A stretch of 43,833 nucleotides of DNA, from positions 1-43,833 of the forward strand of contig NZ_QKYN01000093.1 in assembly GCF_003258295.1 (NCBI RefSeq). Reading direction: 5' to 3'. Positions 20,437 through 29,644 of this stretch are shown here, in pieces. The stretch is from Streptacidiphilus pinicola. Lineage in GTDB: Bacteria > Actinomycetota > Actinomycetes > Streptomycetales > Streptomycetaceae. The notes below the pieces were generated by a model. That model was not told the DNA's origin. It saw nothing but the letters and a program-made list of their open reading frames with translations, and did no database searches. The translations under genes and the position numbers were made by a program. Numbering within the stretch: the first letter of the stretch is position 1; each line of letters begins with the position of its first letter.

Positions 20437-20586
20437 CTCCGGGCTCCAAGGGGGCTGCGTCGGGGCATCACCCTCGGATCCTCGCCGCGCCCGCCCTCCG
20501 GTCCCAGGAATCGGCACGGCAACTCACCGGTAGTTCTGCCGGTCGCGTGCCCCGGACGAGCGTGCCTCGGACGAGCGCCCTCGCGC
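20437..20586 (-). promoter_or_regulatory. leader and promoter region of NRPS1
   Basis: This is 150 bases between the secreted-protein gene and NRPS1. It holds a 9-base direct repeat GGACGAGCG (20554-20562 and 20569-20577, 15 bases apart) and a short inverted repeat ACCGG/CCGGT (20526-20543). Clear -10/-35 boxes are not recognisable. Confidence 0.3.
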
Positions 20587-22188
20587 TCACCCCACCAGGA
20601 ACGCGCCGTACACCGTCTGGGTGGAGGTGCCGCCCGCCGTGTCCACGACGTAGGTCCGCAGCGCCACGGCTCCCGCCGTCGCGGGCTCGGGGACCTCCGC
20701 CAGCCACTGGCCGCCGGACCAGGTGGCCTTGACGTAGTGCCAGGTCTTGCCGCCGTCGTGGGAGGCGTAGACGCGCAGCTCCTTGACGGACTCCGGGGCG
20801 AAGTGCTGCTGGCCGTCCGGCCACGGCTCGTTGACGCGGTGGAGGCTGATCGAGACCGGGGTGGTGCTGCCCGGGGCCGCGCTGTTGCCGAGACTCAGCC
20901 CCCACGGGTTCAGCGTGGCCAGGTAGCCGGGGGCCACCTCGGAGACGGCGGGGTCGGCGTGGAAGTGCCAGTCCAGCGTCACCCCCGTGGTCAGCTGCGC
21001 GGGCAGCACGCGGGTGGCGGACACCGCGAGGTCGTACCAGCCGGCCGCGCCGATCCGCTGGGAGAAGGTCGGCGCGCCGTAGCTCGCCTTCAGGGTCTGC
21101 CGCTTCAGGACCCGACCGCCCTGACTGAGCGTCACCACGTCGCGGGTGTCCGCGGACCCGCTCGTCCCCGCGTCGGTGTCCGCGATCATCTTGTAGGGGG
21201 TGAAGGTGACGGCCCGCCCGGTCACGTACGGCAGGCCCGCCGCCGGCCCCCACGCCGCGCGGCCGAAGGTCTGCCAGATGTGCCGCCCGCCGGTCAGGTT
21301 GAGGTTCCCGGTGGTGGCGGACGTGTCCAGCCCCTGCGCGCCGGTGTCGTTGTAGCCCTGGAGCGACCACTGACCGGGGGAGAGGTAGGCGTTGCCGGTG
21401 ACGCCGTTGCCGAGCATGTCGGCGTAGCCGTAGAGCTGCGAGTCACAACTCCCGCCCGCGGGGGCGGGCTGGGCCAGCACCGAGTTGATCGGTTGCGAGG
21501 TTTCGCCGTTCCGCATCGCGAGCGAGACCTCGGCCATGCCGGCCTGCCGGAAGGCGGCGTTCGGCGCGGCGGGCAGGCCGCTGGTCACCCGGGTGACGGC
21601 GTAGAACCCGTTCGAGGAGGGCTGCCCCGGCCCGCTCGCCATGTCCGAGGCCCAGGTCTGCATCCAGGCGAACCGGAACTGGGTCGCCCGCGGGTTCGGG
21701 ATCTCGTAGACCTTGCCCGGGATGTTGTAGACGCCGACCTCGCCGCCGATGTCGTTCACGGGGCAGGCGACCGCGGTCTCCTCGGAGCCGTAGGAGGAGG
21801 CGGCCTTGCCGGAGGTGGCGTCGACCGAGGCGGTGACCGGTCGTCCCCTGCGCGCGTCGAGCGTCACGGCGGTGTTCCCGGAGACGGCGACCTGCGTGGC
21901 GGCGAGCGTGTCGCTCATCCGGTAGACCGAGTTGTCCGGCGTCTCGATGTCCACCACCAGCGACCACGATCCGGTGGCCAGCCGGACCGGCTTGCCGCTC
22001 TTGGCCGTCACCCGGTCGCCGGTCCTCGGGTTGGTCAGCACCACGTTCGACGTGACCTTCGCCCCGGTCCGGCTGATCGTGGTCACCGTCAGCGTGCCCC
22101 CGGCGGCCTGCGCCGGCGAAGCCCCCAGAGCACCCGCCGCCGCCGTCAACACGGTGGTGGCGGCCAGGCTCAACAGCTTGCGGTTCAC
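20587..22188 (-). CDS. secreted protein of unknown function with C-terminal BNR/sialidase-like strand motif
   Basis: A 533-residue protein. A Sec signal peptide covers residues 1 to about 28 (N-region MNRK, hydrophobic core, cleavage after A-Q-A). The mature part is rich in Thr, Ser, Gly and Ala and likely all-beta. Near the C-terminus SHDGGKTWHYVKATW resembles an Asp-box (BNR) repeat of sialidase-like folds, but only one copy is obvious and no catalytic set is seen. Two cysteines (near VACPVND and GSCDSQL) may form a disulfide. It starts at GTG 22188, with a G-rich stretch upstream. It precedes NRPS1 on the same strand with a 150-base gap; a functional link is not evident and it may mark the edge of the cluster. 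Confidence 0.72.
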   Translation of the reverse strand: MNRKLLSLAATTVLTAAAGALGASPAQAAGGTLTVTTISRTGAKVTSNVVLTNPRTGDRVTAKSGKPVRLATGSWSLVVDIETPDNSVYRMSDTLAATQVAVSGNTAVTLDARRGRPVTASVDATSGKAASSYGSEETAVACPVNDIGGEVGVYNIPGKVYEIPNPRATQFRFAWMQTWASDMASGPGQPSSNGFYAVTRVTSGLPAAPNAAFRQAGMAEVSLAMRNGETSQPINSVLAQPAPAGGSCDSQLYGYADMLGNGVTGNAYLSPGQWSLQGYNDTGAQGLDTSATTGNLNLTGGRHIWQTFGRAAWGPAAGLPYVTGRAVTFTPYKMIADTDAGTSGSADTRDVVTLSQGGRVLKRQTLKASYGAPTFSQRIGAAGWYDLAVSATRVLPAQLTTGVTLDWHFHADPAVSEVAPGYLATLNPWGLSLGNSAAPGSTTPVSISLHRVNEPWPDGQQHFAPESVKELRVYASHDGGKTWHYVKATWSGGQWLAEVPEPATAGAVALRTYVVDTAGGTSTQTVYGAFLVG

Positions 22189-22289
22189 GTGGATCCCCCC
22201 TGGGCCCGATGCGGTCCGAAGGAGACCGCTGCGGCCCGCGACCCTACTCCACCCCCCACCGCCCCGGACGGTGGGGTCGGCGCATCAGC

Positions 22290-22793
22290 TCACGGCCACA
22301 TCAGGCAGTAGAGCTGGTGCCCCGCGTCATGCAGGCGGTTCGCGAAGTCCTGCCACTCGTGCAGCATCTGGTAGATCACGAAGGCGTCCCGCGGGCCGCG
22401 GCGGTCCGGGACGGTGGACCAGATGAAGGCCGCCGTGCCGAGTTCCGCCTCGTCCGCCTTGAGCAGGGGCTCGACCACGGACTGGGGGAGCTGGACGACC
22501 GCGTAGTCCGGGTGGAGGACGACCAGCTCCAGTGGGGGTACCTCGTTCAGGGGCATGCCCAGGATGCCGGTGAGGACCATCGCGCTGACCGTCTCCGGCT
22601 TGATCTTGGTGGAGAGGCTGCCGCTGATGGGCTCGTCGGAGCCGTCCGCGCCGGCGTCGAGGCCGTGGAGCTCGCCCAGGCGACCGAGCGTGGCGAGTTC
22701 GCCTGCTTCGAGACCGAGGCCGTCGCGGCCCAGGGCGGTGGGAACGCGGGCGGCCGTGGCGCGGTCGGGTGCGCCGAAATACTTGTAGGTCAC
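22290..22793 (-). CDS. hypothetical protein (167 aa)
   Basis: I do not recognise this protein. From the GTG at 22793 it begins (M)TYKYFGAPDRATAARV and ends HDAGHQLYCLMWP. It is soluble-looking, with mixed hydrophobic strands (LELVVLHPDYAVVQLP) and helices, and no signal peptide. A longer frame to 22946 adds a low-complexity Arg/Gly segment unlike the rest, so the GTG start is preferred; a GGAGGTG lies about 14 bases upstream, which is long spacing. It diverges from hemL across an intergenic region of about 325 bases. Single-gene transcription is likely. Confidence 0.6.
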   Translation of the reverse strand: MTYKYFGAPDRATAARVPTALGRDGLGLEAGELATLGRLGELHGLDAGADGSDEPISGSLSTKIKPETVSAMVLTGILGMPLNEVPPLELVVLHPDYAVVQLPQSVVEPLLKADEAELGTAAFIWSTVPDRRGPRDAFVIYQMLHEWQDFANRLHDAGHQLYCLMWP

Positions 22794-23119
22794 CCCCACG
22801 CGGCCAGCACCTCCACCTCCGTCGCCCCGCTGCGACGTCGTCCTGTCGAACCCGCGCCCACGGCGCGCAGCGCGGCCCGGCCGCTCGACGCAGCCGTCAC
22901 CGACACGTCCCGCGCCGCACTCGGAGTCCCTACGCTCCTCGGACACCCCGGACCATCCTTACCGTCCGTCGTCGATTTGCCAACAGGCCGCCGCGCACCT
23001 CCGCAGGACGCACACGCATGTGCGCCGGATGGCCCGATCATCGTCCCAGATGATCGGCGCGGACATGCCGTGTGCGAGGCTGCGATTTTGAAACGACAGC
23101 GATTTGAGACCATGTTCCC
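22794..23119. other. intergenic region upstream of hemL
   Basis: This is 326 bases between two divergent genes. I see no credible gene. It contains two consecutive hairpins (23009-23024 and 23034-23057) and a spaced direct repeat GCGATTT (23082 and 23099) just before hemL. AT content rises over the last 45 bases, as expected for the hemL promoter. Confidence 0.6.
23009..23057. promoter_or_regulatory. tandem inverted repeats upstream of hemL
   Basis: CGCACA-cgca-TGTGCG (23009-23024) is followed ten bases later by the perfect 9-bp repeat CCGATCATC-gtccca-GATGATCGG (23034-23057). The pair lies 63-111 bases before the hemL start. It could be an operator for a dimeric regulator or a 5' leader structure. 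Confidence 0.45.
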
Positions 23120-24493
23120 GTGAGCGATCTCGTGAGCAAGCACACCATCGGCAGTCCGTACCCGTACGAGGCACCTGCCTCCCAGGCGTTGTTCGAACGC
23201 GCGTCCGTCGTGACACCCGGCGGGGTGAACTCGCCGGTCCGCGCCTTCAAGGCCGTCGGCGGCACGCCCCGCTTCATGGTCGCAGGTCAGGGACCGTGGC
23301 TGACCGACGCCGACGGACGTGAGTACGTCGACCTGGTGTGCAGTTGGGGCCCGATGATCCTGGGCCACGCCCACCCCGAGGTCATCGGCGCAGTTCAGGA
23401 CGCCGTCTCCCGGGGTACCTCCTTCGGTACGCCGGGCCAGGGCGAGGTCGAGCTGGCCGAGGAGATCGTGGCGCGGATCACGCCGGTCGAGCAGGTGCGC
23501 CTGGTCTCCTCCGGCACCGAGGCCACCATGTCCGCGATCCGGCTGGCCCGCGGCTTCACCGGCCGCGCCAAGGTCGTGAAGTTCGCCGGGTGTTACCACG
23601 GTCACGTCGACGCGCTGCTGGCCGCGGCCGGCTCCGGCGTCGCCACCTTCGCGCTGCCGGACACCCCCGGCGTCACCGGCGCCCAGGCCGGCGACACGAT
23701 CGTGCTGCCCTACAACGACCTCGACGCCGTCCGCGCCGCGTTCGCCGCACACCCCGGTGAGATCGCCTGCGTGATCACCGAGGCGTCCCCCGGCAACATG
23801 GGTGTGGTCCCGCCGCTGCCCGGTTTCAACAAGGGGCTGACGGAGCTCTGCCGCGCGAACGGCGCGCTCTTCATCTCCGACGAGGTGATGACCGGCTTCC
23901 GCGTCTCCAAGGCCGGCTGGTACGGCTTCGAATCCGCGAACGAAGGGTGGTCCGCGGACGTCAAGCCGGACCTGATGACCTTCGGCAAGGTCATGGGCGG
24001 CGGCTTCCCCGCCGCGGCCTTCGGCGGCCGCGCCGACGTGATGGCCCACCTCGCCCCGGCCGGCCCGGTCTACCAGGCGGGCACGCTCTCCGGGAACCCG
24101 GTCGCCACGGCCGCCGGACTCGCCCAGCTGCGCGCCTGCACCGACGCCGTCTACGCGACCGTCGACCAGGTCGCCGCCGAGGTCGGCGCGCTGGTCACCG
24201 AGGCGCTGCACAAGGAGGGCGTCGCGCACCGGCTGCAGACCGCCGGGAACATGTTCTCGGTCTTCTTCACCGACCAGCCGGTCACCAACTACGACGAGGC
24301 GCGCGCCCAGGAGTCGTTCCGCTTCACCGCCTTCTTCCATGCCATGCTCAGCCAGGGCGTCTACCTGCCGCCCTCCGCGTTCGAGTCGTGGTTCGTCTCC
24401 GCCGCGCACGACGAGCGCGCGCTGGAGCGCATCGCCGCCGCGCTGCCGGTCGCGGCCCGCGCGGCCGCGGAAACGACCCAGAAGGGGTACTGA
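23120..24493 (+). CDS. hemL: glutamate-1-semialdehyde 2,1-aminomutase
   Basis: A 457-residue PLP enzyme of aminotransferase class III that converts glutamate-1-semialdehyde to 5-aminolevulinate, the last step of the C5 route to haem, sirohaem and cobalamin. The whole family signature is present: [19 protein letters not shown] at the start, [15 protein letters not shown] for cofactor phosphate contact, DEVMTGFR, and the PLP lysine K290 in [17 protein letters not shown]. Length is slightly above the usual 430 or so. The frame starts at GTG 23120; a second GTG at 23132 is possible. It lies three bases before a histidine phosphatase and upstream of the cytochrome c maturation operon, so haem supply and haem use are neighbours. 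Confidence 0.97.
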   Translation: MSDLVSKHTIGSPYPYEAPASQALFERASVVTPGGVNSPVRAFKAVGGTPRFMVAGQGPWLTDADGREYVDLVCSWGPMILGHAHPEVIGAVQDAVSRGTSFGTPGQGEVELAEEIVARITPVEQVRLVSSGTEATMSAIRLARGFTGRAKVVKFAGCYHGHVDALLAAAGSGVATFALPDTPGVTGAQAGDTIVLPYNDLDAVRAAFAAHPGEIACVITEASPGNMGVVPPLPGFNKGLTELCRANGALFISDEVMTGFRVSKAGWYGFESANEGWSADVKPDLMTFGKVMGGGFPAAAFGGRADVMAHLAPAGPVYQAGTLSGNPVATAAGLAQLRACTDAVYATVDQVAAEVGALVTEALHKEGVAHRLQTAGNMFSVFFTDQPVTNYDEARAQESFRFTAFFHAMLSQGVYLPPSAFESWFVSAAHDERALERIAAALPVAARAAAETTQKGY

Positions 24494-24496
24494 GCC

Positions 24497-25171
24497 GTGA
24501 GCAAGAGCGACATCACCGTCGTCCACCTGATGCGGCACGGCGAGGTGCACAACCCGGAGGGCATCCTCTACGGGCGGCTGCCGGACTACCACCTCTCCGA
24601 GCTCGGCCGGAAGATGGCCGACCGGGTCGCCGACCACCTGTCCGGACGCGACATCACCCACGTCGTCGCCTCGCCGCTGGACCGCGCCCAGGAGACGGCC
24701 GCCCCGATCGGCGCCGCGCACGGGCTGACCGTCGCCGAGGACGAGCGGCTGATCGAGGCCGCCAACATCTTCGAGGGCAAGACCTTCGGCGTCGGCGACG
24801 GCGCGCTGAGCAACCCGTCCCACTGGAAGTACCTGACCAACCCGTTCAAGCCGTCCTGGGGCGAGCCGTACATCGAGCAGGTCGTGCGGATGATGGGCGC
24901 GCTCGGCGCGGCCCGCGACGCCGCGCGCGGCCACGAGGCGGTCTGCGTCAGCCACCAGCTGCCGATCTGGGTCACCCGCTGCTTCGCCGAGCACCGCCGG
25001 CTCTGGCACGACCCGCGCCGCCGCCAGTGCTCGCTGGCGAGCCTGACGTCCTTCACCTACGAGGGCGACAAGATCGTCTCCATCGGCTACAGCGAGCCCG
25101 CCCGCGATCTGCTCCCGGCTCATCTGACCGGCAAGAAGGGGCCCCTGACCAACAAGTCATTCGGGGCCTGA
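24497..25171 (+). CDS. histidine phosphatase family protein (phosphoglycerate mutase-like)
   Basis: A 224-residue cytoplasmic protein with the catalytic RHG motif at residues 13-15 (VVHLMRHGEVHNPEG), the second arginine region SPLDRAQETA and the second catalytic His in VCVSHQLPIW. Members remove phosphate from small metabolites or proteins; the substrate of this one is not predictable. It starts at GTG 24497, three bases after the hemL stop, and is surely translated from the same message. A strong hairpin follows at 25203-25248. The same hemL-phosphatase-thioredoxin-ccdA-resB-ccsB order is common in streptomycetes. Confidence 0.9.
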   Translation: MSKSDITVVHLMRHGEVHNPEGILYGRLPDYHLSELGRKMADRVADHLSGRDITHVVASPLDRAQETAAPIGAAHGLTVAEDERLIEAANIFEGKTFGVGDGALSNPSHWKYLTNPFKPSWGEPYIEQVVRMMGALGAARDAARGHEAVCVSHQLPIWVTRCFAEHRRLWHDPRRRQCSLASLTSFTYEGDKIVSIGYSEPARDLLPAHLTGKKGPLTNKSFGA

Positions 25172-25202
25172 GCGAGCATAAAGATCAATTAAATATCCAC
25201 TA

Positions 25203-25248
25203 CACGAAGCGTCGTGGCAGGTCAAGGGCCTACCACGACGCATTCGTG
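25203..25248 (+). terminator. long hairpin after the hemL-phosphatase unit
   Basis: Arms 25203-25221 and 25229-25248 pair over about 18 bp with one bulge and one mismatch around a seven-base loop. No U-tract follows. Just upstream (25179-25200) is an unusually AT-rich run containing TCAATTAAATATCC. It probably terminates the hemL transcript before the ResA-like gene. Confidence 0.65.
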
Positions 25249-25291
25249 GGGGGCGTGAAATCGCCCTAAACAAGCATGCGAAACTCTTCAC

Positions 25292-25885
25292 ATGACGCGC
25301 CGCCGCTCTCTGCTCGCACTCGCCGCCCTGAGCGGCGTTCTCATGCTCTCCGCCTGCAGCGGCAGCAACGCCGCCGAGACCGGCGGAGGCAGTGACAGCG
25401 GCTACGTGGCGGGCACCGGCGAGTCCGTGTCCGTCCCGGCGGCGCAGCGCGGCGCGGCGATCAACCTGACCGGCAAGGACCTGAACGGCAAGGCCATCGA
25501 CCTCTCCTCCTACCGGGGCAAGGTCGTCGTCCTGAACGTCTGGGGCTCCTGGTGCGGTCCCTGCCGCGCCGAGGCCGACGACTTCGAGCAGGTCTTCACC
25601 GCCGACCAGGCCAAGGGCGTCGAGTTCGTCGGGATCAACACCCGCGACACCCAGATCGACCAGGCCCAGCAGTTCGTCGCGGCGCACAAGCTCACCTACC
25701 CGAGCTTCTACGACGAGGACGGCTCGCTGCTGCTCCAGTTCCCCAAGGGCAGCCTCAACCCGCAGGCCATCCCCTCCACGCTGATCCTCGACCGCCAGGG
25801 CCGCATCGCCGTCCGCGCGCTCCAGCCGCTGACCAGCGACCAGCTGAGCAAGATCCTCGATCCGGTGATCGCGGAGAAGTCGTGA
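25292..25885 (+). CDS. TlpA/ResA-like thioredoxin-fold lipoprotein
   Basis: A 197-residue exported thiol-disulfide oxidoreductase. A lipoprotein signal ends in the lipobox LSAC with Cys22 as the lipidated residue, after an MTRRR N-region. The thioredoxin fold carries the active-site pair C88-G-P-C91 in [10 protein letters not shown], followed by the family-typical EFVGINTRD and a cis-Pro region ([16 protein letters not shown]). It is expected to sit on the outer face of the membrane and reduce apocytochrome c or other thiols with electrons from CcdA. It is the first gene of the cytochrome c assembly operon; its TGA overlaps the GTG of ccdA by four bases (translational coupling). Confidence 0.93.
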   Translation: MTRRRSLLALAALSGVLMLSACSGSNAAETGGGSDSGYVAGTGESVSVPAAQRGAAINLTGKDLNGKAIDLSSYRGKVVVLNVWGSWCGPCRAEADDFEQVFTADQAKGVEFVGINTRDTQIDQAQQFVAAHKLTYPSFYDEDGSLLLQFPKGSLNPQAIPSTLILDRQGRIAVRALQPLTSDQLSKILDPVIAEKS

Positions 25886-26628
25886 ACGGGACGGTCCTGC
25901 ACGGCGCGCTGCTGCTCGCCCTGCCGATCGCGCTGCTCGCGGGGATGGTGTCGTTCTTCTCACCCTGTGTGCTGCCGCTCGTCCCCGGCTATCTCTCCTA
26001 CGTCACCGGCTTCTCCGCCGCCGACCTCGCGGCCGCTGACGGCCGCCGCCGCGGCCGGATGGCGCTCGGCTCGCTGCTGTTCGTGCTGGGGTTCACGGCC
26101 GTTTTCGTCTCCGGCGGCGCCCTCTTCGGCTACTTCGGCAACACGCTCGCGCAGTACCAGAGCACGATCACCCGCGTCTCCGGGGTGCTGGTGATCCTCA
26201 TGGGCCTCGCTTTCATGGGCTTCCTGCCCGGTTTCACCCAGCGCGAGCTGCGCAGCCACCGCAAGCCGGTGATGGGCGTGATCGGCGCGCCCCTTCTCGG
26301 CGTCGTCTTCGGGCTCGGGTGGACCCCTTGCCTCGGGCCGACGCTGGCGGCCGTCAACACCCTCTCCTTCAACCAGGCGAGCGCCGGTCGCGGCGCGCTG
26401 CTGACCGTCGCCTACTGCCTCGGCCTCGGCCTGCCGTTCATCGTCGCCGCGCTCGCCTTCCGCCGGACGCTCGCCGCGTTCGGCTGGATCAAGCGCAACA
26501 ACCAGTGGGTCATGCGGATCGGCGGCGGCATGCTCGTCCTGGTCGGCCTGCTGCTGGTCACCGGGGCGTGGGACCAGGTCACCACGCAGCTGAAGTACTG
26601 GTTCCCCAACAACACGGTGGGTATCTGA
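25882..26628 (+). CDS. ccdA: cytochrome c biogenesis protein CcdA (DsbD-type thiol transporter)
   Basis: A 248-residue membrane protein with six or so hydrophobic segments. It holds the two reactive cysteines of the CcdA family: [14 protein letters not shown] near the N-terminus and [13 protein letters not shown] in the middle. It carries reducing equivalents from cytoplasmic thioredoxin to extracellular ResA-like proteins. The GTG start at 25882 overlaps the end of the preceding gene by four bases, and its own TGA shares one base with the ATG of resB. Confidence 0.95.
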   Translation: MNGTVLHGALLLALPIALLAGMVSFFSPCVLPLVPGYLSYVTGFSAADLAAADGRRRGRMALGSLLFVLGFTAVFVSGGALFGYFGNTLAQYQSTITRVSGVLVILMGLAFMGFLPGFTQRELRSHRKPVMGVIGAPLLGVVFGLGWTPCLGPTLAAVNTLSFNQASAGRGALLTVAYCLGLGLPFIVAALAFRRTLAAFGWIKRNNQWVMRIGGGMLVLVGLLLVTGAWDQVTTQLKYWFPNNTVGI

Positions 26629-28325
26629 TGACGACCGACCTCGACGCCGCGGAGCAGTTGAGCTCCGCCCCCAAGGAGGACAACGGGGGCGGGGGAGACG
26701 TCGGCATCGGCCTGCTCGGCTGGCTGCGCTGGATGTGGCGGCAGCTCACCTCCATGCGCACCGCGCTGATCCTGCTGTTCCTGCTCTCGCTCGCGGCCAT
26801 CCCCGGCTCGCTGGTGCCGCAGACCGCCGCGTCGCCGACCAAGGTCGCCGACTTCGTCGCCAAGCACAGCACCCTCGCGCCGATCTACCAGAAGCTCGGG
26901 CTGTTCCACGTCTACAGCTCGTTCTGGTTCTCCGCGATCTACCTGCTGCTCTTCATCTCCCTCGCGGGCTGCATCGTCCCGCGCACCTGGCAGTTCGTCG
27001 GCGTGCTGCGCGCTCAGCCGCCCGCCGCGCCCAAGCACCTGGTGCGGCTGCCCGTCTACGCCACCTGGCGCTCCGCCGGGACGGGTACCAGCGCCGACGC
27101 CGAGCGGACGCTGACCGCCGCCGAGTCGCTGCTGCGCCGCCGCCGCTTCCGGGTCGCCCGCAGCGGCGACGCGATCACCTCGGAGAAGGGCTACCTGCGC
27201 GAGGTCGGCAACCTGCTCTTCCACATCTCGCTGTTCGGCATGCTGATCGCCTTCGCGGTCGGCAAGCTCTTCGGCGGCATGGGCACCGTCCTCGTCATCG
27301 AGGGCAAGGCGTTCAGCAACAACGTCGCCATGTACGACGACTTCATGCCGAGCACCTTCTACACCGCCGACAGCCTGGTCCCGTTCGGCTTCAAGCTGGA
27401 CAAGTTCGAGGCGACCTACCAGGCCAGCGGCACCCAGGTAGGCACCGCGCGCACCTTCCAGGCCAACGTCTCCTACTGGACCGGCAGCGACCCGTCCAAG
27501 GCGGTCAAGGCGAGCATCCAGGTCAACCACCCGCTGGCGATCGACGGCAGCAACGTCTACCTGACCGCGCACGGCTACGCGCCGGTCTTCCAGGTCACCG
27601 ACGCCAAGGGCGACGTCGTCTTCGACGGCCCGACCCCCTGCCTGCCGCAGGACGGCAACATCACCTCGACCTGCGCCATCAAGGTCAACGACGGCTACGT
27701 CGACAACAAGGGGAACGCCACCCAGCTCGGCATCTCCGGCCTGTTCACGCCGACCGCCGCGCCCGCCTCCGAGTTCAAGACGACGGGCCCGCACTCGGTC
27801 TTCCCCGACCTGCTCGACCCGCACATGTACCTCACCGTCTACCACGGTGACCTGGGCAACAACTCCGGTGCGCCGCAGAGCATCTACGAGCTCGACACCA
27901 AGCACATGACCCAGTACACGGTCGACGGCCAGCCGTTGAAGTTCGACCGCCAGCCGGGCCAGGGCTTCAAGCTGCCGAGCGGCGGCACGGTCACCTTCAC
28001 CGGCGTCGAGCAGTGGGCCAACTTCACCGTCGCCCACAACCCGGGCACCGGCTGGGCGCTGATCAGCGCGGTCATGGCAGTCGTGGGCCTGATCGGCTCG
28101 CTGTTCGTGCAGCGCCGCCGGATCTGGGTCCGCGCCGTCGAGGGCCCGGACGGCGCCACCACCGTCGAGATCGCGGGCCTGGCCCGCAGCGAGTCGGCCC
28201 GCATCGCCGAGGAACTCGCCGACCTCGCCCTCGCCCTCCAGGACACCGCCCCGGCCGACCTGCCGGACGAGCCCGAAGACCCCGCAGCCGGCAACACCGC
28301 CACCACCGCAGCCGAGAAGGAGTGA
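26628..28325 (+). CDS. resB: cytochrome c biogenesis protein ResB
   Basis: A 565-residue membrane protein of the System II (Ccs) haem ligation complex. A short acidic N-terminal tail precedes three clustered transmembrane segments (around TALILLFLLSLAAIPG, IYLLLFISLAGCIVP and LLFHISLFGMLIAF). A large extracytoplasmic domain follows, then a last membrane segment near residue 485 and a charged cytoplasmic tail. With CcsB it moves haem across the membrane and attaches it to CxxCH apocytochromes. The start ATG overlaps the ccdA stop, and the stop is followed two bases later by the ccsB start. Confidence 0.95.
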   Translation: MTTDLDAAEQLSSAPKEDNGGGGDVGIGLLGWLRWMWRQLTSMRTALILLFLLSLAAIPGSLVPQTAASPTKVADFVAKHSTLAPIYQKLGLFHVYSSFWFSAIYLLLFISLAGCIVPRTWQFVGVLRAQPPAAPKHLVRLPVYATWRSAGTGTSADAERTLTAAESLLRRRRFRVARSGDAITSEKGYLREVGNLLFHISLFGMLIAFAVGKLFGGMGTVLVIEGKAFSNNVAMYDDFMPSTFYTADSLVPFGFKLDKFEATYQASGTQVGTARTFQANVSYWTGSDPSKAVKASIQVNHPLAIDGSNVYLTAHGYAPVFQVTDAKGDVVFDGPTPCLPQDGNITSTCAIKVNDGYVDNKGNATQLGISGLFTPTAAPASEFKTTGPHSVFPDLLDPHMYLTVYHGDLGNNSGAPQSIYELDTKHMTQYTVDGQPLKFDRQPGQGFKLPSGGTVTFTGVEQWANFTVAHNPGTGWALISAVMAVVGLIGSLFVQRRRIWVRAVEGPDGATTVEIAGLARSESARIAEELADLALALQDTAPADLPDEPEDPAAGNTATTAAEKE

Positions 28326-28327
28326 AC

Positions 28328-29488
28328 GTGATCCTCGCCCAGGCGGCGATCGACACCAAGTTCGCCAATATCTCCAACATCCTGGTCTACTCCGCGATGG
28401 CGGTGTTCCTGCTGGCCTTCCTGGCCTACACGTTCGAGTGGACCTTCGGCGGTCGCAGCCGCGTCGCGCGGCAGTCCGCCGCGCTCGCGGCGAAGGCCGG
28501 CGCCTCGCTCGGCCAGGCCGTCGCCGACGCTGAGGCGGAGGGGGCGGCCGCGCGCACCGCACCGACCGTCGCCGTCAAGGTGACCGGCGCGGGCGGTGGC
28601 ACCACCACGCTGACCCGCACCGTCGCCGCCAAGGCCGGCAAGGTCGACGTGGTCACCCGCGGCGACGCGGCCCCGCCCGTCGACGGCGTAGGTGCCTCCG
28701 GAGGCGACGAGGGCGCGGACCGCTTCGGCCGCATCGCCGTCTCGCTGACCACGCTCGCCGCGCTGCTCGACCTGTGCGCGGTCGTCACCCGCGGCATCTC
28801 CGCGCACCGCCCGCCGTGGGGCAACCTCTACGAGTTCACCGTCGCGGTCACCATGGTCGCCTCGCTGCTCTTCGTCGTGCTGCTCGCGGCGGGCAAGAAC
28901 GTGCGCTGGATGGGCCTGCCGGTCACCTTCGGCTCGGTGCTCGGTCTCGGTCTCGCCGTCTCCGTCTTCTACGTCGACTCCGAGCAGCTGGTCCCGGCGC
29001 TGCACTCGTACTGGCTGTGGATCCACGTCTCCGGGGCGATGGTCTGCGGCGGCGCCCTCTACGCGGGCGCGGTCGCCGCGATGCTCTTCGTCGCCAAGGA
29101 CGTCTACGAGTCCCGCAAGGCCAAGGACCTCGTCAAGCGGGGCGGTTGGTGGTCGGACGTGTTCGAGCGGCTGCCCGCCGCGGCCACGCTCGACAAGTGG
29201 TCCTACCGGATCAACGCCTTCGTCTTCCCGCTGTGGACCTTCACCATCATCGCGGGCGCGATCTGGGCCGAGGCCGCCTGGGGCCACTACTGGGAGTGGG
29301 ACCCGACCGAGACGTGGGCGTTCATCACCTGGGTCGCCTACGCCTGCTACCTGCATGCCCGCGCCACCGCCGGGTGGAAGGGCCGCAAGGCGGCGATCCT
29401 GGTCTTCATCGCCTTCGCCTGCTACCTGTTCAACGCCTACGGCGTGAGCATCTTCATCAACGGCAAGCACAGCTACGCCGGTATCTGA
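28328..29488 (+). CDS. ccsB: cytochrome c biogenesis protein CcsB/ResC (haem handling, WWD domain)
   Basis: A 386-residue membrane protein. The haem-binding WWD motif is visible as WGHYWEWDPTETWAFITW near residue 330, within the usual CcsA/CcsB array of membrane segments. It is the partner of ResB in cytochrome c synthesis. Between the first membrane segment and the conserved core is an Ala/Thr/Gly-rich stretch of about 80 residues (residues 35-120), likely a cytoplasmic linker. The GTG at 28328 was chosen because AAGGAG lies five bases upstream; an in-frame GTG at 28322 overlaps that site. It is the last gene of the operon, followed by a terminator. Confidence 0.95.
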   Translation: MILAQAAIDTKFANISNILVYSAMAVFLLAFLAYTFEWTFGGRSRVARQSAALAAKAGASLGQAVADAEAEGAAARTAPTVAVKVTGAGGGTTTLTRTVAAKAGKVDVVTRGDAAPPVDGVGASGGDEGADRFGRIAVSLTTLAALLDLCAVVTRGISAHRPPWGNLYEFTVAVTMVASLLFVVLLAAGKNVRWMGLPVTFGSVLGLGLAVSVFYVDSEQLVPALHSYWLWIHVSGAMVCGGALYAGAVAAMLFVAKDVYESRKAKDLVKRGGWWSDVFERLPAAATLDKWSYRINAFVFPLWTFTIIAGAIWAEAAWGHYWEWDPTETWAFITWVAYACYLHARATAGWKGRKAAILVFIAFACYLFNAYGVSIFINGKHSYAGI

Positions 29489-29512
29489 GGCACTCCTTCG
29501 GGCACTGACGGG

Positions 29513-29546
29513 ACGGGACGCCGGGACACACCCGGCGTCCCGTTTT
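29513..29546 (+). terminator. intrinsic terminator of the cytochrome c assembly operon
   Basis: A perfect 13-bp stem (ACGGGACGCCGGG and its complement) with a five-base loop is followed by TTTT, starting 25 bases after the ccsB stop. Confidence 0.9.
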
Positions 29547-29644
29547 CGTCCCTGTCACCCGCACCAGGCAGAATGCGGCGCAGGCTGGTAGCCGCGGCTT
29601 CCGCCGTGGCTTCTGCCAGGCTTCAGGGGACCGGGAGGACGGCT

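Noticed and set aside
22790..25123. Long minus-strand frame opposite hemL and the phosphatase
   Set aside because: Antisense shadow of two clear genes; its translation has no motif.
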